NCBI GenBank assembly: GCA_900544675.1
Contig: UQVZ01000019.1
Location: 1 to 64,000, forward strand
DNA length: 64,000 nucleotides
DNA from: an uncultured Bacteroides sp.
Lineage (GTDB): Bacteria > Bacteroidota > Bacteroidia > Bacteroidales > Bacteroidaceae
Direction: 5' to 3'
Shown piece by piece: positions 25,684-33,709 of this stretch. A program made the translations under genes and the position numbers. The notes under the pieces were generated by a model. That model was not told where the DNA came from and did no database searches. It was given only the letters and a program-made list of their open reading frames with translations. Within the stretch, counting starts at the first letter, position 1. Each line of letters begins with the position of its first letter.

Positions 25684-25779
25684 AGGAGTTATCGCTTCGT
25701 TAGAAGTTAGAGAAGTTAGAGTATTATACTTTAACTCCTAGCGAAGCGATAACTTCTCTAACTTCTTTAACTCCTTTCT
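25684..25779. repeat. Family D inverted repeat between convergent lipA and rsmI-like genes
   Basis: GGAGTTATCGCTTCG…AGAAGTTAGAG (25685-25721) pairs imperfectly with CTCCTAGCGAAGCGATAACTTC…TAACTCC (25735-25774). It lies between convergent genes and probably serves as a two-way terminator. A related half-block is at 16193-16248. Confidence 0.65.
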
Positions 25780-26487
25780 TTAACTTCTAAAAATCAAAAA
25801 TATACACGGGATTTTGGTCAAGTCGGGCAAATGGCCTTTCCATTCGCGCACCGTTTGGGTGCGGATGTATTCGCCTTCACATGTAATGTTAGCCGCTATA
25901 CATAGTCTGGTCTGCGGACGACAAGTCTTCAAAATATCTTCTGCCATCTTGTTGTTCCGGTACGGAGTTTCGATGAAAAGCTGGGTCTGCTGTTCGTTAT
26001 ATGCCCGTTGCTCCAGTTCTTTCAAGCGTTTGATGCGTTCAGCCGGCTCAATAGGCAGATAACCGTGAAAAGCAAAGCTCTGTCCGTTGAATCCGGATGC
26101 CATTACGGACAGGATAATCGAAGAAGGTCCTACCAAAGGCACTACCTTCAGATGTTTGCGCTGGGCAATAGCCACCACATCGGCACCCGGGTCTGCCACG
26201 GCTGGACATCCTGCCTCCGATATCACTCCCATCGAGTGTCCTTCTTCCAACGGTCTCAGATAACCGGAAAGAGCATCGGGCGAGGTATGCTTGTTGAGCG
26301 GATAAAAGGTCAGTCCGTCAATATCTATATCGCGGTCTACTTTCTTTAAGAAACGGCGGGCAGAGCGCACATCTTCTACAATAAAATGCTTGATTTGCAG
26401 GATGATTTCCTTATTATAGGCAGGAAGAACTTTTTCTATTGCCGTGTCTCCCAATGTTACCGGCAACAAATATAAGGCTGTATCCAT
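25780..26487 (-). CDS. Tetrapyrrole-methylase-family SAM methyltransferase, RsmI-like
   Basis: A 235-residue SAM-dependent methyltransferase related to RsmI, which 2'-O-methylates C1402 of 16S rRNA. The key motif GVISEAGCPAVADPGADVV (about residues 91-109) and GPSSIILSVMASGFNGQSF match the family. The N-terminus (ALYLLPVTLGDTAIEKVLP) differs from canonical RsmI (LYIVATPIGNL…), so this may be a Bacteroidetes paralogue with another rRNA or protein target. It is transcribed toward lipA, away from gldB, and is about 40 bases upstream of the gldB stop. Confidence 0.8.
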   Translation of the reverse strand: MDTALYLLPVTLGDTAIEKVLPAYNKEIILQIKHFIVEDVRSARRFLKKVDRDIDIDGLTFYPLNKHTSPDALSGYLRPLEEGHSMGVISEAGCPAVADPGADVVAIAQRKHLKVVPLVGPSSIILSVMASGFNGQSFAFHGYLPIEPAERIKRLKELEQRAYNEQQTQLFIETPYRNNKMAEDILKTCRPQTRLCIAANITCEGEYIRTQTVREWKGHLPDLTKIPCIFLIFRS

Positions 26488-26528
26488 ATATATAATGAAC
26501 GTTCGAAAAAACTAATTACTTTCCATTT

Positions 26529-27515
26529 TTACTTCAGCGTCAGCCCACCGAAGTCCTCACACGCCAGCAAGGTCTCGACAGATGCATCTGGATGTTGCTT
26601 CATATATTTATCGGTCAACTGCATCCCCAGCCATATTCCGATAACAGGAGGAATCCGTTCTCCCTTCAATATCCCGTTGGGGTCGTGATGCGTATAGGCA
26701 CGGATTACCATCGGGTCAGTACTCGACAGATGACCACGCTCCACCATCCAGTTCCACAAAGACTGCTGGTTCTTCTTACACCAGTTTTCCTCCTCTTCCG
26801 TATAGCCCAGCATTTCTGCGTTCGAATCAATATCCAGAATTTGACGCACCACCCAATTGATTTTCCCTTGATGCATCATCACATCGAAAAGCGTACGATG
26901 TCCCGACTCCCATCCGAAGGGATACAGACTCATCAGATAAAAAGTAAAACAGTCGGGAAGAATGCGCTCCGGTTTCATCGAGCGGCGCTGGTAAGCATAA
27001 TAATACCGTTTGTAGAGCGGATAGTCCGCCCCCATATACTTGTCTAAGCTGATTCCCAGCAAGCTGTCTCCTACAACCACCGACTGGTTTAATGCCGAAA
27101 TCTGCGAATAAACCGCCGGCACCGGAAGCGAAGGGATTTCCTCTTTCAAGCGGCGGAAGCCTTCAGTCAAGCCTTTTTCTATCGGCTCCATATCGCTATA
27201 TTTCTTTTCCGCGTCTTCCATCAGGCGGAACAAAATCGAATCGGAATAATAAGCGCACATACGCTCGTTGATGTTCGGTTCATCTACCCTTCCCAACATC
27301 AGCACATCTTCTATCAGGATACGGGTGGCTTGCGGGCAATCCAGATTCATCTTCTGAACAGCAGCAATGCTGTTCATAGCAGTCGCCTCGTATTGCAACC
27401 GGTCGTAACGGAAAACCTTTATTCCTTTATCAAACAAAGCGTCATCGCTTTGCATGTCCGAACGGCACGATGCAAAGGCAATGACACTTAGTAATATGAA
27501 TAAAAGTTTCTTCAT
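26529..27515 (-). CDS. gldB: GldB-family lipoprotein
   Basis: A 328-residue lipoprotein with signal peptide MKKLLFILLSVIAFASC (Cys17 in the lipobox FASC). The body matches the GldB family of gliding/type IX secretion-associated lipoproteins of Bacteroidetes, with the conserved features DKYMGADYPLYKRYY, PDCFTFYLMSLYPFG, TLFDVMMHQGKINW and RIPPVIGIWLGMQ. Gut Bacteroidales do not glide, so the retained role is unknown. The stop of fabI lies 8 bases upstream, so fabI and gldB form one leftward operon. Confidence 0.85.
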   Translation of the reverse strand: MKKLLFILLSVIAFASCRSDMQSDDALFDKGIKVFRYDRLQYEATAMNSIAAVQKMNLDCPQATRILIEDVLMLGRVDEPNINERMCAYYSDSILFRLMEDAEKKYSDMEPIEKGLTEGFRRLKEEIPSLPVPAVYSQISALNQSVVVGDSLLGISLDKYMGADYPLYKRYYYAYQRRSMKPERILPDCFTFYLMSLYPFGWESGHRTLFDVMMHQGKINWVVRQILDIDSNAEMLGYTEEEENWCKKNQQSLWNWMVERGHLSSTDPMVIRAYTHHDPNGILKGERIPPVIGIWLGMQLTDKYMKQHPDASVETLLACEDFGGLTLK

Positions 27516-27523
27516 TCAGCCAG

Positions 27524-28381
27524 TTATCCGTAAATGATATTTCCGTTTTCGTCTTTGTATTCATCCAAGCCCTTTTCGTAAGTAGCCATGGCACGGAGGC
27601 TCATGCCTACGCTCGAAAAACCGCCATCATGATACAGGTTCTGCATAGTCACCTTACGGGTCAGGTCAGAGAACATCACGATGCAATAATCGGCACATTC
27701 ATCTGCCGAAGCATTGCCCAGCGGCGACATGCGGTTGGCAAAGTCGAACAATTTGTCCATACCTTTCACGCCCGAGCCGGCTGTAGTCATCGTAGGCGAC
27801 TGGGAAATAGTATTGATACGCACATTGTGCTCGCGGCCATAAATGTATCCGAAGCTGCGCGCGATAGACTCCAGCAATGCCTTTGCATCCGCCATGTCAT
27901 TGTAGCCATAGAAAGTACGCTGAGCAGCTACATAACTCAATGCCAGAATCGAACCATAATCATTAATGGCATTCAACTTCTTGGCGCTCTGAATCATCTT
28001 ATGAAACGAGATAGCAGATATATCCAATGTCTTGTTCAGCATGTCATAATCCAGGTTGTCATACGTACGTTTCTTGCGTACATTGGGCGACATACCGATA
28101 GAGTGCAAGACAAAATCGATTTTTCCACCCAAGATTTCCATGGAACGCTTAAATACGTTTTCTAGGTCTTCTACGCTTGTGGCATCTGCCGGAACGATTT
28201 CACAATGCAGCTTTTCAGCCAGCGAGGAGATTTCTCCCATACGAACAGCCACAGGAGTATTGGACAATGTTATCGTAGCGCCTTCTTCTACAGCCTTTTC
28301 AGCTACTTTCCATGCAATCGACTGAGCGTTCAGCGCCCCAAAAATAATTCCTCTTTTACCTTTTAATAAATTATAACTCAT
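27524..28381 (-). CDS. fabI: Enoyl-[acyl-carrier-protein] reductase (NADH)
   Basis: A 285-residue short-chain dehydrogenase that performs the last reduction of each fatty-acid elongation cycle. It starts MSYNLLKGKRGIIFGALNAQSIAW, the divergent Rossmann motif of FabI. LHSIGMSPNVRKKRTYDN, SYVAAQRTFYGYNDMADAKALLES (catalytic Tyr-x6-Lys) and VRINTISQSPTMTTAGSGVKGM follow. The start was moved to this Met because a promoter lies within the longer reading frame. Confidence 0.94.
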   Translation of the reverse strand: MSYNLLKGKRGIIFGALNAQSIAWKVAEKAVEEGATITLSNTPVAVRMGEISSLAEKLHCEIVPADATSVEDLENVFKRSMEILGGKIDFVLHSIGMSPNVRKKRTYDNLDYDMLNKTLDISAISFHKMIQSAKKLNAINDYGSILALSYVAAQRTFYGYNDMADAKALLESIARSFGYIYGREHNVRINTISQSPTMTTAGSGVKGMDKLFDFANRMSPLGNASADECADYCIVMFSDLTRKVTMQNLYHDGGFSSVGMSLRAMATYEKGLDEYKDENGNIIYG

Positions 28382-28405
28382 ACGTCTTAAACTATAAATT
28401 CGTGA

Positions 28406-28434
28406 CAAAGATACAAACATTTCCTTTATCCCAA
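28406..28434 (-). promoter_or_regulatory. Promoter of fabI-gldB
   Basis: On the minus strand, -33 TTG (28434-28432) and -7 TATCTTTG (28413-28406) are 18 bases apart, 24 bases before the fabI ATG. Confidence 0.65.
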
Positions 28435-28593
28435 CCATTTTCGGCTTACGAAATATCAAATCTGTACGATTTTACCTGCTTCATGGCAATATTGTACATC
28501 CTTTTATCGCTATCCCCGCTCAAAAGTCATTAATTTGCTCATTTTTTTCACCTATTCAGTCAAAAAGTTCACATCTGTTTTGTCTAAACCCAC

Positions 28594-28601
28594 TATTTTT
28601 G
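28594..28601 (+). promoter_or_regulatory. -7 promoter box of the GH28 gene
   Basis: TATTTTTG, an exact TAnnTTTG match, lies 64 bases before the ATG. No well-spaced -33 TTG is evident. Confidence 0.4.
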
Positions 28602-28665
28602 TGGATAATAGCCAAGAGTTTTTCAAAAGGGAAAAAGGAAACAGAAACTTTAAACTATAATATAT

Positions 28666-30273
28666 ATGATGAATTTTAACACGTTAAGACATTGGATTCT
28701 CTCATTAGGAATTGCCTCGTTCATTTGGAGCGGAACAACAGATGCCATAGCCAGTTCGCCTGTCCTGCCCGATGAAGTGTATAGTAACCTGCCTTTCCAG
28801 ATGGCAAAAGTGCAACAACCCGAATTCCCTGCCTATTCGCGTTCCATCACCGAATTCGGAGCCGTAGCAGACGGTGTAACGCTCAATACAGAGGCATTCG
28901 CCCAGGCCATCGATGCCGTAGCACAGCAAGGGGGCGGAACCGTCAGCGTACCCGCAGGCTTATGGCTTACCGGACCTATCGTGCTGAAAAGCAACATCAA
29001 CCTGCATCTGGAAGAAAACGCGCTCGTCTTGTTCACCGCCGACCATACCCAATACCCCATCATCAAGACCTCATTCGAAGGACTGGAAACACGCCGTTGC
29101 CAATCGCCCCTCTCTGCCAATGGAGCCGAGAACATCGCTATTACCGGTAAAGGGGTAATCGATGGAAACGGAGACACCTGGCGTCCTGTAAAGAAAAACA
29201 AGATGACCTCTTCCCAATGGAAAAACCTCCTTGCATCGGGCGGTGTGCTCAATGAGAAAGGAGATATCTGGTATCCAAGCGAAGGCTCGATGAAAGGTGC
29301 CAATGCCTGCAAAGAGTTCAACGTGCCCGAAGGAATCGAGACCGAAGAAGAATGGAATAGTATCCGCGACTGGCTGCGTCCTGTATTGCTGAGCTTTATC
29401 AAATGCAAAAAAGTATTGCTCGAAGGCGTCACCTTCAAAAACTCACCCAGCTGGTGCCTGCATCCGCTCTCGTGCGAAGACCTGACGGTAAACAACATCA
29501 GCGTATCCAACCCCTGGTACTCGCAAAACGGTGATGCCCTCGACATCGAGTCATGCAACCGCGTACTGGTACTCAACAGCAGTTTCGATGCAGGCGATGA
29601 CGGCATCTGCATCAAGTCGGGCAAAGACGAAAGCGGACGCCTGCGCGGTGAACCTTGCCAAAACATTATCATCCGCAACAATGTGGTGCTCCACGGACAC
29701 GGAGGCTTTGTTGTAGGAAGCGAAATGTCGGGAGGTGTGAAAAACATTTATGTAGACAATTGTTCTTTCCTCGGCACCGATGTAGGCTTACGTTTCAAGA
29801 GCACAAGTGGACGTGGAGGTGTGGTAGAGAACATCCACATCAACAACATCAATATGATTAACATCCCCAACGAAGCCTTGATTTTCGATTTGTTCTACGG
29901 AGGAAATGCACCGGGTGAAGGAGGAAAACCAGGAGCACCGGAAGAAGAAACTGTTCCCCCCGTCACCGAAGAGACACCTGCTTTCCGTGACATTTTCATC
30001 AAGAATGTTACAGCCAAAAATGTAGGACGTGCCATTTTGTTCAACGGACTTCCCGAAATGCCTATCCGGAATATCTTCCTCGAAAACGTTATCATCTCGG
30101 ATGCTAAAGAAGGAGTCACCCTGAACCGTGCCGACAAAGCCACATTGAAAAATGTGAAAGTCGTAACCCTCAAAGGAGGCGATAACCTGAAGATGATGGG
30201 CGTAACCGACATTACCGTCGGAGATAAGAAATATGACAAAGTCGGAAACAAGACCGAATCGTATAAATTCTGA
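28666..30273 (+). CDS. Glycoside hydrolase family 28 (polygalacturonase-type)
   Basis: A 535-residue exported pectin hydrolase. A signal peptide (about residues 1-29) precedes the pectate-lyase-like start EFGAVADGVTLNTEAFAQAID and the right-handed beta-helix. GH28 catalytic motifs are complete: SQNGDALDIESC (the NTD-type site), DAGDDGICIKSG (Asp311/Asp312), HGHGGFVVGSE (His345) and LRFKSTSGRGG (the RIK-type site). It should cleave galacturonic-acid linkages in the periplasm. It is followed by DUF4861 and GH43 genes, making a pectin side-chain degradation cluster without its own SusC/SusD. Confidence 0.92.
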   Translation: MMNFNTLRHWILSLGIASFIWSGTTDAIASSPVLPDEVYSNLPFQMAKVQQPEFPAYSRSITEFGAVADGVTLNTEAFAQAIDAVAQQGGGTVSVPAGLWLTGPIVLKSNINLHLEENALVLFTADHTQYPIIKTSFEGLETRRCQSPLSANGAENIAITGKGVIDGNGDTWRPVKKNKMTSSQWKNLLASGGVLNEKGDIWYPSEGSMKGANACKEFNVPEGIETEEEWNSIRDWLRPVLLSFIKCKKVLLEGVTFKNSPSWCLHPLSCEDLTVNNISVSNPWYSQNGDALDIESCNRVLVLNSSFDAGDDGICIKSGKDESGRLRGEPCQNIIIRNNVVLHGHGGFVVGSEMSGGVKNIYVDNCSFLGTDVGLRFKSTSGRGGVVENIHINNINMINIPNEALIFDLFYGGNAPGEGGKPGAPEEETVPPVTEETPAFRDIFIKNVTAKNVGRAILFNGLPEMPIRNIFLENVIISDAKEGVTLNRADKATLKNVKVVTLKGGDNLKMMGVTDITVGDKKYDKVGNKTESYKF

Positions 30274-30318
30274 CAGGAGAAATTAAGTGGATTAACCAGT
30301 TAAAACGTATATTAGTAT

Positions 30319-30380
30319 CAGAACCGACACAGAGAACGGAGATAATCCGTCAAAGTCTCTGTGCGGTTCTGCATGTTTTT
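30319..30380 (+). terminator. Hairpin terminator after the GH28 gene
   Basis: CAGAACCGACACAGAGA (30319-30335) pairs with TCTCTGTGCGGTTCTG (30356-30371), with an inner ACGGA/TCCGT stem. GCATGTTTTTATG follows. The long stem suggests strong termination or at least lowered expression of the following gene. Confidence 0.75.
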
Positions 30381-30418
30381 ATGTATTATCATTTTAAACT
30401 ATTACACATCTAAATTAT

Positions 30419-31648
30419 ATGAAAGCATCAATTATCTTCTGCTTGGTCCTATTGGCAGGAAGCGCACAGGTTTCCGCACAAGCGCTCGAAAAGAAGATTC
30501 AAGTTATAATAGAAAACCCTTGGCAATCTACCAAGACCGATGAGCCGGTAGTCATCAACCTCCAAAATCTGGAAACAGGCTTCAGCATCAAATCGGCGAT
30601 TGTATTGGATGGAGACACCGAAATCCCTTCCCAACTGGATGATATGAATGGTGACACCCGTGCCGATGAACTGGCTTTTGTACTCAATCTTCCTGCTACA
30701 AGCCAAAAGATACTGACCGTGACTCTTTCCCCCCAGAAAAATGACAGGCAATATCCTGCCCGGGTATATGCTGAAATGCTTTTCCGTACATCGAAAAAGA
30801 ACCAATATGCCAAAGGGCACGCCATTTATGCCGATGGCAAAGCCAATACTTACAACATCCAGCATCATCATGGGGTAGCCTTCGAAAGTGAACTTGTCGC
30901 CTACCGTATCTATTTCAACGAGAAACAGACCACCGACCTTTACGGCAAATTCCATCAACAGCTGGAAATAGAGGAAAGCCAGTTCTACCCTACCGATGAA
31001 CAATTGAAACGCGGTTTCGGAGACGATGTCATCAAGGTGAACAATAGTTGCGGAGCAGGCACCTTGCGTGGCTGGGACGGAAAAGAAGCTACCATGATTC
31101 AGCCCGTAGCCGTTAGAGGTCAACGTATTATTGCCAGCGGTCCGGTGCGCACTATAGTGGATGCCGAGGTGAAAGGCTGGCAATACCAAGGACAAGAATT
31201 GAACATGATTAACCGCTACACCCTCTATGCCGGACACCGCGATGCACAGATAGACGTCATCTTCGATGCTCCTCTCGGCGAAGAAACATTCTCTACCGGT
31301 GTGCAGAACATCACGGGACATGCCGCCATGTATTCCGACCACGAAGGACTGGTGGCAAGCTGGGGGACAGACTGGCCCGTAAACGATACCGTGAAATACA
31401 AAAAAGAAACCGTAGGACTTGCCACATACATTCCCAAGAAATATGTAAAAGAGGAGACCGCCGACAAAGAGAACTTCCTCTACACTGTGAGTGCTCCCGG
31501 ACAAAGCACATTCCGCTATTACACTACCTTCACTTCGTGTAAGGAAACGTTCGGCTATCCTACCCAAAACCAATGGTTCGCCTACGTACAAGAATGGAAA
31601 AAAGCACTCGAACAACCAATCAAAGTAAAATTAAGAACGATTAAATGA
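30419..31648 (+). CDS. DUF4861 family exported protein
   Basis: A 409-residue protein with a signal peptide (…LLAGSAQVSAQ). It matches the DUF4861 family, which is frequent in Bacteroidetes loci for pectin and other acidic glycans. Its biochemical role is not settled as far as I recall. Recognisable parts are HHHGVAFESELVAYRIYFNEKQTTDLYGK, the Glu-rich middle, GWDGKEATMIQPV, and the C-terminal FRYYTTFTSCKETFGYPTQNQWF. Position between GH28 and GH43 argues for a periplasmic step in pectin use. The TGA stop codon is part of a family A repeat that starts at 31645. Confidence 0.82.
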   Translation: MKASIIFCLVLLAGSAQVSAQALEKKIQVIIENPWQSTKTDEPVVINLQNLETGFSIKSAIVLDGDTEIPSQLDDMNGDTRADELAFVLNLPATSQKILTVTLSPQKNDRQYPARVYAEMLFRTSKKNQYAKGHAIYADGKANTYNIQHHHGVAFESELVAYRIYFNEKQTTDLYGKFHQQLEIEESQFYPTDEQLKRGFGDDVIKVNNSCGAGTLRGWDGKEATMIQPVAVRGQRIIASGPVRTIVDAEVKGWQYQGQELNMINRYTLYAGHRDAQIDVIFDAPLGEETFSTGVQNITGHAAMYSDHEGLVASWGTDWPVNDTVKYKKETVGLATYIPKKYVKEETADKENFLYTVSAPGQSTFRYYTTFTSCKETFGYPTQNQWFAYVQEWKKALEQPIKVKLRTIK

Positions 31649-31740
31649 AGAATGAAGAATCAAAACTCTGTGTCTTTGTGTCTCTGTGTTTAATATTATT
31701 TGAAACGCAGATTCTTCATTCTTCATTCTTAATTCTTCAT
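31645..31740. repeat. Family A/B hairpin repeat between DUF4861 and GH43 genes
   Basis: ATGAAGAATGAAGAAT (31645-31660) pairs with ATTCTTCATTCTTCAT inside 31711-31740. The loop carries CTCTGTGTCTTTGTGTCTCTG (about 31666-31686), as in the thr operon block. The stop codon of the upstream gene (TGA, 31646-31648) lies inside the left arm. Confidence 0.7.
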
Positions 31741-31762
31741 TTATTTAAAAGAACTATAACCA

Positions 31763-33433
31763 ATGAAAAACATTTTACTCTCAATGCTGCTGGGGAGCTG
31801 CCTGTTCCCCGCCCTGCAAGCACAAGACAACTATGTATCTGAAGTATGGGTTGCCGACCAAGGAGACGGGACCTATAAAAACCCTGTACTATATGCCGAC
31901 TATTCCGACCCCGATGTCATACGTGTGGGAGAAGACTACTACCTCACAGCCTCCAGTTTCGGATGTCTGCCAGGCTTGCAGATACTCCACTCGAAAGACC
32001 TTGTGAACTGGAGCATCGTAAGTGCTGCCATTCCCTGTTCGTTGGCTCCGCATACCGACACAGCTCCTCAACACGGGAACCGTGTCTGGGCACCCTGCAT
32101 CCGATACCACAACGGTGAATTTTATATCTTCTGGGGCGACCCCGACCAAGGCATCTTCATGACCAAAGCAAAAGAGGTAACTGGCACCTGGACCGAACCC
32201 GTGCTGGTGAAAGCAGCCAAAGGAATCATCGATACTACCCCTCTTTGGGACGATGACGGACGGGTATATCTGGCTCATGCCTACGCTGGCAGCCGTGCCG
32301 GCCTAAAGAGTGTCATAGCCATATGCGAACTCAGTGCTGATGCCACCCGCACTATCAGTCCCTCGCGCATCGTTTTCGATGGCCATGAAGCCCACGAGAC
32401 TTGCGAAGGTCCGAAGTTCTACAAGCGCGACGGATACTATTACATGTTCTTCCCTGCCGGCGGAGTGCCTACGGGATGGCAAGTCGTGGCACGCTCGAAA
32501 GATGTTTACGGTCCTTACGAATGGCGTACCGTGATGGCGCAAGGCGATAGCCCCGTCAATGGTCCTCATCAAGGCGGATGGGTGGACACTCCTTCGGGCG
32601 AAGACTGGTTTATGCACTTCCAGGATGTAGGAGCCGCTGGACGCTTGGTTCATCTGCAACCGATGAAATGGATAGACGGATGGCCCGTCATCGGCATCGA
32701 TAAAGACGGCGACGGATGCGGCGAGCCGGTGCTGGCCTATCAGAAACCGAACGTAGGCAAAACCTATCCCATCTGTACCCCGCAAGAGAGCGACGAGTTC
32801 AACACCAACCTTTTGGGATTGCAATGGCAATGGAATGCCAACATCAACGACAAATGGTACTTCTGCGACCAGGAGCATGGTTGCCTGCGTCTTTACTCCT
32901 ATCCTGTCAGCAAAGACTATAAGAGCCTTTGGGATGTGCCTAACATGTTGCTTCAGAAATTCCCTGCCCCCAGTTTCCAAGCTACCATGAAGTTAAAATT
33001 CGCACCCATTGCCAAATACAAGGGTGAGCGTACCGGACTGGCAATAATGGGCATGGACTATGCCGCTCTCGTCATCGAGAACACCGAAAGCGGACTGGTG
33101 CTTTCGCAGGTAGAATGCAAGAAAGCCGACCGTGGTGGTACAGAGACGGTAAATGCCATAGTGCCTCTGAAAGAAAACGAAATCTTCCTGCGTGCCGAAA
33201 TCGAATCTACCGGTGAGAAAATAGCCAAGAGCGAAGGCGGTCATGACCTCATGGTGATGTGCCAACTGAGTTATAGCACCAATGGCAAGAAGTTCCAAAA
33301 GCTGGGCAAACCTTTCCAAGTGAAAGAAGGCAAGTGGATAGGTGCCAAGATAGGCACATTCTGCACCCGCCCCGCCATCGTGACCAACGATGGAGGCTGG
33401 GCAGACATCGACTGGTTCCGCATAGAAAAATAA
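31763..33433 (+). CDS. Glycoside hydrolase family 43
   Basis: A 556-residue exported enzyme (signal peptide to about residue 20). The N-terminal five-bladed GH43 propeller has the three catalytic carboxylates in YADYSDPDVI (Asp49), IIDTTPLWDDDG (Asp157) and ETCEGPKFYKRDG (Glu215). The C-terminal part (about 345-556) is a beta-sandwich of the kind often fused to GH43 (ESDEFNTNLLGLQWQWNAN, APIAKYKGERTGLAIMG). Substrates of such enzymes are alpha-L-arabinofuranosides or beta-xylosides/galactosides in plant wall glycans. The GH28 neighbour favours pectin side chains. Confidence 0.9.
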   Translation: MKNILLSMLLGSCLFPALQAQDNYVSEVWVADQGDGTYKNPVLYADYSDPDVIRVGEDYYLTASSFGCLPGLQILHSKDLVNWSIVSAAIPCSLAPHTDTAPQHGNRVWAPCIRYHNGEFYIFWGDPDQGIFMTKAKEVTGTWTEPVLVKAAKGIIDTTPLWDDDGRVYLAHAYAGSRAGLKSVIAICELSADATRTISPSRIVFDGHEAHETCEGPKFYKRDGYYYMFFPAGGVPTGWQVVARSKDVYGPYEWRTVMAQGDSPVNGPHQGGWVDTPSGEDWFMHFQDVGAAGRLVHLQPMKWIDGWPVIGIDKDGDGCGEPVLAYQKPNVGKTYPICTPQESDEFNTNLLGLQWQWNANINDKWYFCDQEHGCLRLYSYPVSKDYKSLWDVPNMLLQKFPAPSFQATMKLKFAPIAKYKGERTGLAIMGMDYAALVIENTESGLVLSQVECKKADRGGTETVNAIVPLKENEIFLRAEIESTGEKIAKSEGGHDLMVMCQLSYSTNGKKFQKLGKPFQVKEGKWIGAKIGTFCTRPAIVTNDGGWADIDWFRIEK

Positions 33434-33603
33434 AGGAGTTTTAGTAAAATATATTCACACTTTAGATACGAGTAAATGCCGTACAAATAAAGGTGGTTCA
33501 TTTTCGAATTTGCCATGAAGCGAACAGATAAACAGATCTAAACTAAAATAATTAAATCTATTTCAAAATAAAAACTGAGATAGACTTATAATCTATAAGT
33601 TAC

Positions 33604-33671
33604 AATAAAAAATCTCCTGATTTTAGCCCTATAATTGAAATAAACAAAAACTAAATAGGAGATTTTTTATT
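33604..33671. terminator. Bidirectional terminator between the pectin cluster and the defence island
   Basis: AATAAAAAATCTCCT (33604-33618) and AGGAGATTTTTTATT (33657-33671) form a perfect 15-bp stem with T runs in both directions, between convergent GH43 and herA. The rest of 33434-33709 is AT-rich without a gene. It also contains the small palindrome ACTTATAATCTATAAGT (33584-33600). This gap marks the left edge of the accessory island. Confidence 0.75.
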
Positions 33672-33709
33672 TCTAAGTTTCAACCTATAAGATTTTAACT
33701 TTAGCAATC

